64,000 bases of DNA from Herbaspirillum sp. (GCF_017744395.1 NZ_JAGIBI010000005.1:62001-126000); one strand, 5' to 3'; numbered from the stretch's first letter, positions 48,426-58,220 are shown. The notes: generated by a model not told the origin, from the letters alone. A program made the numbers and translations.

Positions 48426-49937
48426 ATGAGCACCCCGCACATCGACCATTTCATCAACGGCAAGCTGACGCGTTCGGAAAGCGGCCGCAGCCAGGACGTG
48501 TTCAACCCGGCCACCGGCGAGGCAACCGCCAAGGTGTCGCTGGCTTCGGTAGCGGAAGTCAATGCGGCGGTGGCGGCCGCCAGCGCGGCGGCGCCGGCCT
48601 GGGCCGAGACGGCGCCGCTGAAGCGGGCGCGGGTGCTGTTCAAGTTCAAGGAGCTGATCGAGCAGAACCAGGACGCGCTGGCCAAGGCGATCACGCTGGA
48701 ACACGGCAAGGTATTTTCGGACGCCAAGGGCGAGGTCACCCGCGGCCTGGAAATCGTCGAGTTCGCCACCGGCATTCCGCAACTGCTCAAGACCCAGTTC
48801 ACCGACAACATCGGCGGCGGCATCGACAACTGGAACCTGCGCCAGCCGCTGGGCGTGACGGCCGGCATCACGCCGTTCAACTTTCCGGTGATGGTGCCGC
48901 TGTGGATGGCGCCAATCGCCATCGCCACCGGCAACAGCTTCATCCTGAAGCCTTCCGAACGCGATCCGTCGCCGTCGCTGATGCTGGCTGAACTGTTCAA
49001 GCGCGCCGGCTTGCCGGATGGCGTGTTCAACGTGGTGCAGGGCGACAAGGTGGCGGTCGATGCGCTGTTGGAACATCCCGAGGTGCAGGCGGTGTCGTTC
49101 GTCGGTTCGACGCCGATTGCCGAATACATCTACCGCAAGGCCACCGAGCGTGCCGGTACCTTCCCGCTGCGCGCGCAGGCGCTGGGCGGCGCCAAGAACC
49201 ACCTGGTGGTGATGCCGGATGCCAACCTGGAGCAGGCGGTCGATGCATTGATCGGCGCGGCCTACGGCTCGGCTGGTGAGCGCTGCATGGCAATTTCGGT
49301 GGCGGTGGCAGTCGGCAGCGTGGCCGACAAGCTGGTGGAAGCGCTGATTCCGCGCGTGAAGGCCTTGAAGGTCAAGAACGGCATGGAAGGCGATGCCGAG
49401 ATGGGGCCGCTGGTCACCGCCGCCCACAAGGCCAAGGTCGAGGGTTATATCCAGAGCGGCGTCGATGCCGGCGCCAAGTTGCTGGTGGACGGCCGCGGTT
49501 TGAAGGTGCCGGGCCATGAAAACGGTTTCTTCATCGGCGGCACGCTGTTCGACAACGTCACGACCGACATGAAGATCTACCAGGAAGAAATCTTCGGCCC
49601 GGTGCTGTGCGTTGTGCGGGTGCCGGACTTCGCCGAGGCGGTCAAGCTGATCAATGCGCATGAGTACGGCAACGGGGTGTCGCTGTTCACCGCCGACGGC
49701 AATACCGCGCATGAGTTCTCGCGCCGCATCCAGGTCGGCATGGTGGGCATCAACGTGCCGATCCCGGTGCCGATGGCCTGGCATTCCTTCGGCGGCTGGA
49801 AGCGCTCGCTGTTCGGCGATACCCATGCCTACGGCGAAGAGGGCATCCGTTTCTATACGCGCTACAAGTCGATCATGCAGCGTTGGTCGGCGACCATCGG
49901 CAAGGGGGCGGAATTCACGATGCCGGTGGCGAAGTAA
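48426..49937 (+). CDS. mmsA: CoA-acylating methylmalonate-semialdehyde dehydrogenase
   Basis: 503 residues from ATG 48426 ([20 protein letters not shown]); longer frames begin inside the regulatory region. Aldehyde dehydrogenase fold with [10 protein letters not shown] (oxyanion Asn), catalytic Cys in [15 protein letters not shown] and the C-terminal [17 protein letters not shown] typical of MmsA. These enzymes oxidise malonate or methylmalonate semialdehyde to acetyl- or propionyl-CoA with NAD and CoA, in valine, inositol or beta-alanine breakdown. The following GMC oxidoreductase and liv genes suggest one catabolic region. Confidence 0.93.
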   Translation: MSTPHIDHFINGKLTRSESGRSQDVFNPATGEATAKVSLASVAEVNAAVAAASAAAPAWAETAPLKRARVLFKFKELIEQNQDALAKAITLEHGKVFSDAKGEVTRGLEIVEFATGIPQLLKTQFTDNIGGGIDNWNLRQPLGVTAGITPFNFPVMVPLWMAPIAIATGNSFILKPSERDPSPSLMLAELFKRAGLPDGVFNVVQGDKVAVDALLEHPEVQAVSFVGSTPIAEYIYRKATERAGTFPLRAQALGGAKNHLVVMPDANLEQAVDALIGAAYGSAGERCMAISVAVAVGSVADKLVEALIPRVKALKVKNGMEGDAEMGPLVTAAHKAKVEGYIQSGVDAGAKLLVDGRGLKVPGHENGFFIGGTLFDNVTTDMKIYQEEIFGPVLCVVRVPDFAEAVKLINAHEYGNGVSLFTADGNTAHEFSRRIQVGMVGINVPIPVPMAWHSFGGWKRSLFGDTHAYGEEGIRFYTRYKSIMQRWSATIGKGAEFTMPVAK

Positions 49938-49957
49938 TTTTCGTGTAGGGAAAGCCT

Positions 49958-49994
49958 GCTACCGTCATCTTGGCTGTGCCGGGATGACGGTAGC
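49958..49994. repeat. 12-bp perfect hairpin between mmsA and GMC gene
   Basis: GCTACCGTCATC (49958-49969) and GATGACGGTAGC (49983-49994) around TTGGCTGTGCCGG. No T-run; it resembles a diverged half of the dispersed repeat (GCCGGGATGACGG). Could stabilise the mmsA message or weaken read-through. Confidence 0.6.
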
Positions 49995-50039
49995 AAGAGC
50001 GGCAGCAGACAAGAACAACCAATAAAAAACGGAGACACC

Positions 50040-51659
50040 ATGCAATCGGCAGGGCAATACGACTACATCATCATCGGCGCCGGCACCGCCGGCTGCGTGC
50101 TGGCCAACCGCCTTTCCAGGCAACCGGGCGTGAAGGTGCTGCTGCTGGAAGCCGGCGCCAAGGACGACTACATCTGGATCCACATCCCGGTCGGTTATCT
50201 TTATTGCATCAATAATCCCCGCACCGACTGGATGTTCCGCACCGAGGCCGATCCCGGCTTGAACGGGCGCAGCCTGATCTACCCGCGCGGCAAGGTGCTG
50301 GGCGGTTGTTCTTCGATCAACGGCATGATCTACATGCGCGGCCAGGCGCGCGACTACGACGAGTGGGCCGGCCTGACCGGCGACGACAGCTGGCGCTGGG
50401 ATAACGTGCTGCCGCTGTTCAGGAAGAGCGAGAACTATTACCGCGGCAGCGATGCCTTCCACGGCGCCGGCGGCGAATGGCGGGTGGAGAAGCAGCGCCT
50501 GAAATGGGACATCCTCGATGCCTTCCGCGAGGCGGCCGCCGAAAACGGCATTCCCAAGGTCGACGATTTCAACCGTGGCGACAACGAAGGCTGCGGTTAC
50601 TTCGACGTCAACCAGAAACGCGGCATTCGCTGGAATGCGTCGAAGGCCTTCCTGCGGCCGGCGATGAAGAGCGGCAACCTTGAAATCATGACCGGCTCGC
50701 ATGTGAAGAAGCTGCGCTTCGCCAATGGCGCGAACGGCCCGGTTTGCACCGGCGTCGAATTCACCGGCGGCGGCAGCGAGTGGTTCGCCGAAGCGAAGGA
50801 AACCATCCTCGCGGCCGGCGCGATCGGCTCGCCGCATATCCTGCAGCTGTCCGGCATCGGCAACGGCGAACTCCTGCAGCAGCACCAGATTCCGGTGGTG
50901 CAGTCTTTACCGGGCGTGGGCGAGAACCTGCAGGACCACCTGCAGATCCGCCTGGCGTTCAAGGTCAGCGGGGCCAGGACCTTGAATACGATGGCATCCT
51001 CGCTGGCCGGCAAGATGCGGATCGGCCTGGAATACCTGCTCACGCAAAGCGGCCCGATGTCGATGGCGCCGTCGCAGCTCGGCGCATTCGCCCGTTCCGA
51101 TCCGTCGCAGGCCAGCGCCAACCTGGAATACCACGTGCAGCCGCTGTCGCTGGAAAAGTTCGGCGATCCGCTGCATCCTTTCCCCGCCTTTACCGCCAGC
51201 GTGTGCAACCTGCGCCCGACCTCGCGCGGCCATGTGCGGCTCGCTTCCGCCGACCATGCGTTGGCGCCCAGGATCACCACCAATTACCTCTCTACCCCGG
51301 AAGACCTGAAGGTCGCCGCCGATTCGCTCAAATTGACGCGCCGCATCGCGGCATCGCCGGCATTGTCGAAGTACCGTCCTGAAGAGTTCAAGCCGGGCCC
51401 GCAGTACCAGAGCGAAGAAGACCTCTACCGTGCCGCCGGCGAAGTGGGCACGACGATTTTCCATCCGGTGGGCACCTGCCGCATGGGGCGCGCCGACGAT
51501 GCGGCGGCGGTGGTGGACTCGCAATGCCGTGTGCGCGGGGTGGCGGGACTGCGGGTGGCGGACGCTTCCGTGATGCCGACCATCACCTCCGGCAATACCA
51601 ATTCGCCGACCGTGATGATCGCCGAGAAAGTCGCGTCAGGACTGGTTTCCAGGCGCTGA
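50040..51659 (+). CDS. GMC-family FAD-dependent oxidoreductase (choline/alcohol dehydrogenase type)
   Basis: 539 residues. N-terminal FAD-binding DYIIIGAGTAGCVLANRLS, GMC signature 1 PRGKVLGGCSSINGMIYMRG, signature 2 region AAGAIGSPHILQLSGIG. Near the end the catalytic His block FHPVGTCRMG is followed by VADASVMPTITSGNTNSPT. Such enzymes oxidise primary alcohols or choline. About 100 bases after mmsA; together they could turn a short hydroxylated substrate into an acyl-CoA. Substrate not fixed by sequence. Confidence 0.92.
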   Translation: MQSAGQYDYIIIGAGTAGCVLANRLSRQPGVKVLLLEAGAKDDYIWIHIPVGYLYCINNPRTDWMFRTEADPGLNGRSLIYPRGKVLGGCSSINGMIYMRGQARDYDEWAGLTGDDSWRWDNVLPLFRKSENYYRGSDAFHGAGGEWRVEKQRLKWDILDAFREAAAENGIPKVDDFNRGDNEGCGYFDVNQKRGIRWNASKAFLRPAMKSGNLEIMTGSHVKKLRFANGANGPVCTGVEFTGGGSEWFAEAKETILAAGAIGSPHILQLSGIGNGELLQQHQIPVVQSLPGVGENLQDHLQIRLAFKVSGARTLNTMASSLAGKMRIGLEYLLTQSGPMSMAPSQLGAFARSDPSQASANLEYHVQPLSLEKFGDPLHPFPAFTASVCNLRPTSRGHVRLASADHALAPRITTNYLSTPEDLKVAADSLKLTRRIAASPALSKYRPEEFKPGPQYQSEEDLYRAAGEVGTTIFHPVGTCRMGRADDAAAVVDSQCRVRGVAGLRVADASVMPTITSGNTNSPTVMIAEKVASGLVSRR

Positions 51660-51882
51660 GACGACAATGCCGGGAGCCCGGCCGATACGGTACTTATACG
51701 TATTGTAGGAATGGTACGACTCGGCTACTATGCGCCAAATATTAAAAACAGCTTCTCGAATCGCCAGATAAGAACGACGGTCCCTTATGCAGAAAGTGTC
51801 AGGCTGCGTCAGGCGATCCGCAGCAAGGCAGGCCTCGATGACCGGATCAACCGGCGCGGGCATCAAAGGGAAAGATGAAACT

Positions 51883-52653
51883 ATGACAGACGTCATTCTG
51901 GAGACAAGGAACCTGACGAAGGAATTCAAGGGTTTCACGGCGGTAAGCGCGGTCAATCTGAAAATTGAGCGCGGCCATATTCATGCACTGATCGGCCCCA
52001 ACGGCGCCGGCAAGACTACCTGCTTCAACCTGCTGACCAAGTTCCTGGTGCCGACCTCGGGCCAGATCCTGTTCAACGGTAAAGACATCACGATGGAAGC
52101 GCCGGCGCAGATCGCGCGCCAGGGCATCATCCGTTCGTTCCAGATTTCCGCGGTGTTCCCGCACATGAGCGTGCTGGAAAACGTGCGTATCGGCCTGCAG
52201 CGCAAGCTCGGCACGTCCTTCCATTTCTGGAAGAACGGCGACAGCCTGAAGCAGCTCGACGCGCGCGCCATGGAATTGCTGGAAGAGGTCGACCTGACCA
52301 GCTTCGCCCACACCACCACGGTGGACCTTCCCTACGGCCGCAAACGCGCGCTGGAAATCGCCACCACGCTGGCGATGGAACCGGAGCTGATGCTGCTGGA
52401 CGAACCGACCCAGGGCATGGGCCACGAAGACGTGGACCGCGTCACGGCGCTGATCAAGAAGGTCTCGGCCGGCCGCACCATCCTGATGGTGGAGCACAAC
52501 ATGAGCGTGATCTCCGGCATCTGCGACCGCATCAGCGTGCTGCAGCGCGGCGCCTTGCTGGCCGAAGGCACGTATGCGGAAGTCTCGAGCAACCCGCAGG
52601 TGATGGAAGCCTATATGGGCACCGCCGCCGGCGAACTGCAGGGAGCGCACTAA
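51883..52653 (+). CDS. livG: branched-chain amino acid-type ABC transporter ATPase LivG
   Basis: 256 residues from ATG 51883 behind AAAGGGAAAG; upstream ATGs at 51787 and 51838 lack good sites. Walker A GPNGAGKTT, a signature region degenerate as LPYGRKRALEIA, Walker B LMLLDEPTQGMG, switch His in MVEHNM. LivG-type C-terminus. First gene of livG-livF-livK-livH-livM. The cargo may be an amino acid, amide or urea-like compound. Confidence 0.92.
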   Translation: MTDVILETRNLTKEFKGFTAVSAVNLKIERGHIHALIGPNGAGKTTCFNLLTKFLVPTSGQILFNGKDITMEAPAQIARQGIIRSFQISAVFPHMSVLENVRIGLQRKLGTSFHFWKNGDSLKQLDARAMELLEEVDLTSFAHTTTVDLPYGRKRALEIATTLAMEPELMLLDEPTQGMGHEDVDRVTALIKKVSAGRTILMVEHNMSVISGICDRISVLQRGALLAEGTYAEVSSNPQVMEAYMGTAAGELQGAH

Positions 52654-53409
52654 ATGTCGACCGCAACCATGAATTCCCCCGTGAGCACATCTTCTTCCAA
52701 TGCGCCGCTGGCGCTGCAGATCAGCGACCTGCAATCCTGGTACGGCGAATCGCACATCCTGCACAACGTCAACCTCAACGTCCACCAGGGCGAAGTGGTG
52801 ACGCTGCTGGGCCGCAACGGCGCCGGCCGCACCACCACGCTGCGTTCCATCATGGGCCTGGTCGGCACCCGCAAAGGTTCGATCAAGATCAACGGCCAGG
52901 AAACCATCAACCTCGCCACGCACAAGATCGCGCACCACGGCGTGGGCTACTGCCCGGAAGAGCGCGGCATCTTCTCTTCGCTGTCGGCGGAGGAAAACCT
53001 GCTGCTGCCGCCTTTCGTTTCCAAGACGGACAAGGGCATGTCGATCGAAGAGATCTACGACATGTTCCCCAACCTGAAGGAGCGCCGCAACAGCCAGGGC
53101 ACGCGCCTGTCGGGCGGCGAACAGCAGATGCTGGCGGTGGCACGCATCCTGCGCACCGGCGCGCGATTGCTGCTGCTGGATGAAATCTCGGAAGGCCTGG
53201 CGCCGGTGATCGTGCAGGCGCTGGCGCGCATGATCACGACCTTGAAGGCCAAGGGCTACACGATCGTGATGGTGGAACAGAATTTCCGTTTCGCTGCGCC
53301 GCTGGCCGACCGCTTCTATGTGATGGAACACGGCCAGATCGTCGAGTCGTTCGAAGCGTCGCAGCTGGAAGCCAAGATGCAGACCCTGAACGAGTTGCTG
53401 GGCGTCTGA
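52654..53409 (+). CDS. livF: branched-chain amino acid-type ABC transporter ATPase LivF
   Basis: 251 residues, ATG directly after the livG stop. Signature LSGGEQQMLAVAR, Walker B LLLLDEISEGLAP. Walker A reads GRNGAGRTT with Arg in place of the invariant Lys, a variant also known in LivF-like proteins of related bacteria, so activity may depend on LivG. A Ser/Thr-rich 20-residue N-terminal extension precedes the domain; a start at the Met at 52669 is possible. Confidence 0.92.
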   Translation: MSTATMNSPVSTSSSNAPLALQISDLQSWYGESHILHNVNLNVHQGEVVTLLGRNGAGRTTTLRSIMGLVGTRKGSIKINGQETINLATHKIAHHGVGYCPEERGIFSSLSAEENLLLPPFVSKTDKGMSIEEIYDMFPNLKERRNSQGTRLSGGEQQMLAVARILRTGARLLLLDEISEGLAPVIVQALARMITTLKAKGYTIVMVEQNFRFAAPLADRFYVMEHGQIVESFEASQLEAKMQTLNELLGV

Positions 53410-53536
53410 GCGCCGGAAGAATCATAAAAAGTACTGCCAACAAGTACGCCGCGGAGGAGGCAATCCCTGCTCCGTTCAACATAAAGCTGTCTCGCGGTTT
53501 ATCAATTTAGCGGGCTCTAACACTGAGGAGATGAGA

Positions 53537-54745
53537 ATGAAACTTAAGGCAATGGCACTTGCTGTTACCGCTGCAGCCGCAGCGTTTTCGATGGCGCCGG
53601 CATCGGCGCAGATCTCGGGCGACGTGATCAAGATCGGTTTCATCACCGATATTTCCGGCGTGTATTCGGACATCGACGGCCAGGGCGGCGCCGAGGCCAT
53701 CAAGATGGCGATCGCCGACATGGGCGGCGCGATCAACGGCAAGAAGATCGAACTGCTGGTGGCCGACCACCAGAACAAGGCCGACGTTGCCGCCAGCCGC
53801 GCGCGCGAATGGTTCGACCAGCAGGGCGTGGACGTGCTGATCGGCGGCACTAACTCCGGCGCGGCGCTGGCTGCGGCCAAGGTCGCGGCGGAGAAGAAAA
53901 AAGTCTTCATCGAAATCGGCGCCGGCTCGGCCCGCCTGACCAATGAAGAATGCTCGCCCTATACCGTCCACTATGCTTACGACACCGTGGCATTGGCCAA
54001 GGGCACCGGTTCGGCAGTGGTGAAGCAGGGCGGCAAGAGCTGGTTCTTCCTGACCGCCGACTACGCGTTCGGCCATTCGCTGGAGTCCGACACCGCCAAT
54101 GTGGTCAAAGCCTCGGGCGGCACCGTCGTGGGCGCGGTGAAGCATCCGCTGGGCGCGTCCGACTTCTCGTCTTTCCTGCTGCAGGCGCAAAGCTCCAAGG
54201 CCCAGATCATCGGCCTGGCCAATGCCGGCGGCGACTTCATCAACTCGGTCAAGGCGGCCAATGAATTCGGCATCACCAAGACCGCCAAGCTGGCCGGCCT
54301 GTTGGTGTTCATCAACGATATCCATTCGCTCACGCTCAAGACCACCGAAGGCCTGTACCTGACCGACAGCTGGTACTGGGATAGCAACGACGAGACCCGC
54401 GCCTTCGCCAAGCGCTACTTCGCCGTGCGCAAGAAAATGCCGTCCTCGCTGCAAGCCGCCGATTATTCGTCCGCGCTGCAATACCTGAAGGCGGTCAAGG
54501 AAAGCGGCTCCGACGCTTCCGACAAGGTCATGGCCCAGCTGCGCAAGACCAAGTTCAACGACATGTACCAGAAGAACGGCTACCTGCGCGCCGACGGCCG
54601 CGTGGTGCACGACATGTACCTGTACCAGGTCAAGGCGCAGTCGGAATCGAAGTATCCGTGGGACTACTATAAGCTGGTGCAAACCATTCCGGCTGAGCAG
54701 GCATGGACCACCAAGGCCGAGTCCAAGTGCGCGCTGTGGAAGTAA
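53537..54745 (+). CDS. ABC transporter periplasmic substrate-binding protein, LivK-like
   Basis: 402 residues from ATG 53537; a GAGGAG site six bases upstream decides this over the ATG at 53531. Signal peptide MKLKAMALAVTAAAAAFSMA cut near ASAQ. Type I periplasmic binding fold (IKIGFITDISGVYSDIDGQG, GVDVLIGGTNSGAALAAAKV). Length and a single Cys pair (NEECSPYT and near the end KCALWK) fit the large amide/branched-chain amino acid group. Ligand unknown. Confidence 0.92.
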   Translation: MKLKAMALAVTAAAAAFSMAPASAQISGDVIKIGFITDISGVYSDIDGQGGAEAIKMAIADMGGAINGKKIELLVADHQNKADVAASRAREWFDQQGVDVLIGGTNSGAALAAAKVAAEKKKVFIEIGAGSARLTNEECSPYTVHYAYDTVALAKGTGSAVVKQGGKSWFFLTADYAFGHSLESDTANVVKASGGTVVGAVKHPLGASDFSSFLLQAQSSKAQIIGLANAGGDFINSVKAANEFGITKTAKLAGLLVFINDIHSLTLKTTEGLYLTDSWYWDSNDETRAFAKRYFAVRKKMPSSLQAADYSSALQYLKAVKESGSDASDKVMAQLRKTKFNDMYQKNGYLRADGRVVHDMYLYQVKAQSESKYPWDYYKLVQTIPAEQAWTTKAESKCALWK

Positions 54746-54802
54746 TGCGCAAGACGTACCAATCGCATCAACGCTGAAAAGCGGCAGTAAAGGCAATCCG
54801 CG

Positions 54803-54841
54803 AAATCTGTCATTTCTGCTGGCCGGGAATGACAGATTTTT
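54803..54841 (+). terminator. terminator between livK-like and livH
   Basis: AAATCTGTCATT and AATGACAGATTT form a perfect 12-bp stem with a 13-base loop, followed by TT. Located mid-operon, it should make the binding-protein message more abundant than the permease message. Confidence 0.75.
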
Positions 54842-54932
54842 GCTGTTGGAAGCTGCCCGCGATTTATTTCGAGGGCAGCTTCCGCCAACGTAAGCGGTTG
54901 CATTCTTCACCCATCTGGATGAACGGGTTTTT

Positions 54933-55817
54933 ATGGAACTATTCGGAATCCCCCTGCAAGCCTTGCTGAGCCAGCTCCTGCTGGGGCTGGTCAACGGCTC
55001 TTTCTACGCCATGCTGTCGCTCGGCCTGGCCGTGATCTTCGGCTTGCTCAACGTGATCAACTTCGCGCACGGCACGCTCTATATGCTGGGCGCTTTCCTG
55101 GCATGGATGGGCTTGAGCTACTTCGAGCTCAACTACTGGGTGATGCTGATCGTCGCGCCCATCCTGGTCGGCATCTTCGGCATCATCATCGAGAAGACCA
55201 TGCTGCGCTGGCTCTACAAGCTCGACCACTTGTACGGCCTGCTGCTGACTTTCGGCATCACGCTGATGATCGAGGGCATCTTCCGTTCCATCTATGGCGT
55301 CTCGGGCCAGCCGTATTCGGTGCCTGAGGCCCTGCAAGGCGCGACCAACCTCGGCTTCATGGTGCTGCCGAACTACCGCGCATGGGTTGTGGCGGCTTCG
55401 CTGGTGGTGTGCTTCGCCACCTGGTTCGTGATCGAGAAGACCCGCCTGGGCGCCTACCTGCGCGCCGGCACCGAAAACCCCAAGCTGGTGGAAGCCTTCG
55501 GCATCAACGTGCCGCTGATGGTGACCCTGACCTACGGCTTCGGCGTGGCGCTGGCGGCGTTTGCCGGCGTGCTGGCCGCGCCGGTGATCCAGGTCTCCCC
55601 GCTGATGGGCTCGAACCTGATCATTACCGTGTTCGCGGTGGTGGTGATCGGCGGCATGGGCTCCATCCTGGGTTCCATCATCACCGGCCTGGTACTGGGC
55701 CTGATCGAAGGCCTGACCCGGGTGTTCTATCCCGAGCTGTCGGCCACCGTGGTGTTCATCATCATGGCGATCGTACTGATGATCCGTCCGGCCGGCCTGT
55801 TCGGCAAAGAGAAATAA
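54933..55817 (+). CDS. livH: ABC transporter permease LivH
   Basis: 294 residues, eight or so membrane helices. Family blocks LVNGSFYAMLSLGLAVIFGL, NVINFAHGTLYMLGAF and GAYLRAGTENPKLVEAFGIN (EAA-like loop) are present. Ends IRPAGLFGKEK. Twelve bases before livM. Confidence 0.95.
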   Translation: MELFGIPLQALLSQLLLGLVNGSFYAMLSLGLAVIFGLLNVINFAHGTLYMLGAFLAWMGLSYFELNYWVMLIVAPILVGIFGIIIEKTMLRWLYKLDHLYGLLLTFGITLMIEGIFRSIYGVSGQPYSVPEALQGATNLGFMVLPNYRAWVVAASLVVCFATWFVIEKTRLGAYLRAGTENPKLVEAFGINVPLMVTLTYGFGVALAAFAGVLAAPVIQVSPLMGSNLIITVFAVVVIGGMGSILGSIITGLVLGLIEGLTRVFYPELSATVVFIIMAIVLMIRPAGLFGKEK

Positions 55818-55829
55818 TCGGAGACCGGC

Positions 55830-56810
55830 ATGAACAAGAAACTGTTAGTTGTCATTTTGTTAATATTGGCGCTGGTCGCACCGTTCGGGCTGTATCCGGT
55901 GTTCCTGATGAAGATGCTGTGCTTCGCGCTGTTCGCCTGCGCCTTCAACCTGCTGATCGGTTACACCGGCCTGCTGTCGTTCGGCCATGCCGCCTTCCTC
56001 GGCTGGGCCGGTTACATGTGCGGTCACGCGCTGAAGGCGTGGGGCCTGCCGACCGAGCTGGGCTTGCTGGCGGGCACCGGCGTCGCGGCGCTGATCGGCC
56101 TGGTGATGGGTTTGCTGGCGATCCGCCGGCAGGGCATCTACTTCACCATGATCACCCTGGCGCTGGCGCAGATGCTGTACTTCGTCGCGCTGCAGGCGCC
56201 GTTTACCGGCGGTGAAGACGGGCTGCAGGGTGTACCGCGCGGCAAGCTGCTGGGCATTATCGACCTCGGCAACGACCTGACGCTGTACTACGTGGTGCTG
56301 GCCATCGCCATCTTCGGCTTCGCCCTGATCGTGCGCACCATCCATTCGCCTTTCGGCCAGGTGCTCAAGGCGATCAAGGAAAACGAGCCGCGCGCCATCT
56401 CGCTGGGCTATGACGTGGCGCGCTACAAGCTGCTGGCCTTCGTGCTGTCGGCTGCGCTGTCGGGCCTGGCCGGCTCCACCAAGACCCTGGTGCTGGGCTT
56501 CGAAACCCTGACCGACGTGCACTGGAGCATGTCCGGCCTGGTGGTGCTGATGACCCTGGTGGGCGGCTTGGGCACCATCGTCGGCCCGATCGTCGGCGCC
56601 GTCATCATCATCATGCTGGAGAACAAGCTGGGCGACATCGGCACCTGGCTGGCGAGCACCACCAGCATCGACTGGTTCAACACCCTGGGCGATTCGGTGA
56701 CCGTGGTGACCGGCTTCATCTTCATCATCTGCGTGCTGCTGTTCCGCAAGGGCATCGTCGGCGAAATCCTGGCCTTGACCAAGAAGGGGCAGGCGAGCCA
56801 GCTGCACTAA
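55830..56810 (+). CDS. livM: ABC transporter permease LivM
   Basis: 326 residues. Blocks NLLIGYTGLLSFGHAAFLGW, GVPRGKLLGI, SPFGQVLKAIKENEPRAISL (EAA-like loop) and GGLGTIVGPIVGAVIIIMLE define LivM. Shorter than E. coli LivM, as usual outside enterics. Last gene of the transporter, followed by a strong terminator. Confidence 0.95.
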   Translation: MNKKLLVVILLILALVAPFGLYPVFLMKMLCFALFACAFNLLIGYTGLLSFGHAAFLGWAGYMCGHALKAWGLPTELGLLAGTGVAALIGLVMGLLAIRRQGIYFTMITLALAQMLYFVALQAPFTGGEDGLQGVPRGKLLGIIDLGNDLTLYYVVLAIAIFGFALIVRTIHSPFGQVLKAIKENEPRAISLGYDVARYKLLAFVLSAALSGLAGSTKTLVLGFETLTDVHWSMSGLVVLMTLVGGLGTIVGPIVGAVIIIMLENKLGDIGTWLASTTSIDWFNTLGDSVTVVTGFIFIICVLLFRKGIVGEILALTKKGQASQLH

Positions 56811-56855
56811 GCAAGATCCAAGAGAAACCGGCCATCCCCAGGGATGGCCTCCTTG

Positions 56856-56899
56856 CCGCCGGCAAGTCATCGAAAGGTGATTGCCGGCGGTATTTTTTT
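56856..56899 (+). terminator. rho-independent terminator of liv genes
   Basis: CCGCCGGCAA / TTGCCGGCGG, perfect 10-bp stem, then TATTTTTTT. A smaller hairpin GGCCATCC/GGATGGCC (about 56830-56848) precedes it. The rest of the gap to 57142 (332 bases in all) shows no gene and must hold the TSUP promoter. Confidence 0.9.
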
Positions 56900-57142
56900 G
56901 CCGCTACACCTGACCGCCATAACAGATGCCGCTGTTGCGCAACAGCGCCCGGCGCGGCGGATCTGTTGCCGGTACGGAAAATCGGGGCAGGGTAGAATAG
57001 CGCTCCCGGCCGATTGGGGGCCGGGACCTTTGCCCAACAATAACAAGCGCGCCAGCCTCCCGCCGTATCCGGTGCCGCAGTAGTTTGTCCTCGACCGAAA
57101 GCCTTTCCATGCAATCTCGTTTTCCTGCGCAGGTGATCCGCC

Positions 57143-57904
57143 ATGGCTGATTACCTGATCCTGTGCGCCGGCGCCTTTGTCGCCGGCTTGATCGATGCGG
57201 TCGTCGGCGGAGGCGGCCTGGTGCTGGTGCCGACCCTGTTCTCGGTCTTTCCCAATACCCCACCGGCAACATTGCTCGGCACCAATAAAGTGGCCGGGGT
57301 CATGGGTACCAGCGCCGCGGCCATCAACTTCGCCCGCAAGGTGGCGGTGCGCTGGAGCACGGTGACGCCGGCGGCGATCGCGGCTTTCGCCTTGTCCTTT
57401 TTCGGCGCTTACGTGGTTACCCATATCCCGACCGACATGATCCGCAAGGCCTTGCCCTTCGTACTGATCGCCGTGGCGATCTACACGCTGAAGAAAAAGG
57501 ACTTCGGGCAGACCCATGCGCCTACGCTGAGCGGCGCCAGGGAAATCATCTATGCCGCATTGATCGGCGCCGGCGTCGGCTTCTACGATGGCGTTTTCGG
57601 TCCGGGTACCGGCAGCTTCCTGGTGTTCCTGTTCGTGCGGGTGTTCAGCTACGACTTCCTGTCGGCGTCGGCGGTATCCAAGTTCGTGAACATCGCCACC
57701 AACCTGGCGGCCCTGTGCTGGTTCGGCTACAGCGGCCATGTGATCTGGCAACTGGGCCTGCTGATGGCGGTCTTCAATATTGCCGGCTCGCTGGTGGGTA
57801 CCCGCCTGGCGATGAAACATGGCAGCGTGTTCGTGCGCAAGTTGTTCCTGCTGGTAGTGGGAGCATTGATCTTGAAGAGTGGCTACGATGCCTTTTTGAA
57901 GTAA
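57143..57904 (+). CDS. TSUP (TauE/SafE) family permease
   Basis: 253 residues with about eight membrane segments and the two family repeats (VAGLIDAVVGGGGLVLVPTL, GTNKVAGVMGTSAAAINF; and GFYDGVFGPGTGSFLVFLF, SASAVSKFVNIATNL). Exports or imports sulfonates, sulfite or organic acids in known members; substrate here unknown. Followed by parS1 and a terminator. Confidence 0.9.
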   Translation: MADYLILCAGAFVAGLIDAVVGGGGLVLVPTLFSVFPNTPPATLLGTNKVAGVMGTSAAAINFARKVAVRWSTVTPAAIAAFALSFFGAYVVTHIPTDMIRKALPFVLIAVAIYTLKKKDFGQTHAPTLSGAREIIYAALIGAGVGFYDGVFGPGTGSFLVFLFVRVFSYDFLSASAVSKFVNIATNLAALCWFGYSGHVIWQLGLLMAVFNIAGSLVGTRLAMKHGSVFVRKLFLLVVGALILKSGYDAFLK

Positions 57905-57919
57905 TCGAATTTTGGTCGA

Positions 57920-57935
57920 TGTTTCACGTGAAACA
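57920..57935. promoter_or_regulatory. parS site 1
   Basis: TGTTTCACGTGAAACA, the perfect 16-bp ParB-binding palindrome. It lies 15 bases after the TSUP stop and ~4.3 kb from parB. Confidence 0.97.
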
Positions 57936-57964
57936 TCCGGTCGAAAATAACAAGGCAGGAAAAC

Positions 57965-57990
57965 AAACGGGGCTTCGGCCCCGTTTTGTT
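57965..57990 (+). terminator. terminator of TSUP gene, between the parS sites
   Basis: AAACGGGGC, TTCG tetraloop, GCCCCGTTT then TGTTTTT. Confidence 0.9.
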
Positions 57991-58021
57991 TTTGGGGAAT
58001 TACGGTGTTTTTGTCGTCCAC

Positions 58022-58037
58022 TGTTTCACGTGAAACA
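58022..58037. promoter_or_regulatory. parS site 2
   Basis: Second perfect TGTTTCACGTGAAACA, 102 bp after the first. The remaining spacer to mnmG (58038-58220) also shows CGATATCGG and CCGATATCCATCGGATATCGG palindromic runs. Confidence 0.97.
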
Positions 58038-58220
58038 GTCGATATCGGGTGGTGGGCAGATAGCTATCCGATATCCATCGGATATCGGTAGGGCAGGGAA
58101 TGAGGTAAACCAGCATCACCCTGTACCGATATTCCACTTAATCCGGCCGACCTCCCGACTCCCTTATCCAAAAGACTTTATAATCTCGCCTCTGTTCACA
58201 CCGTCTCCACGAGGCGCATC

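Noticed and set aside
48405..49826. 473-residue frame antisense to mmsA
   Set aside because: Mirror of the mmsA frame, Arg/His/Gln-rich, no ribosome site or motif.
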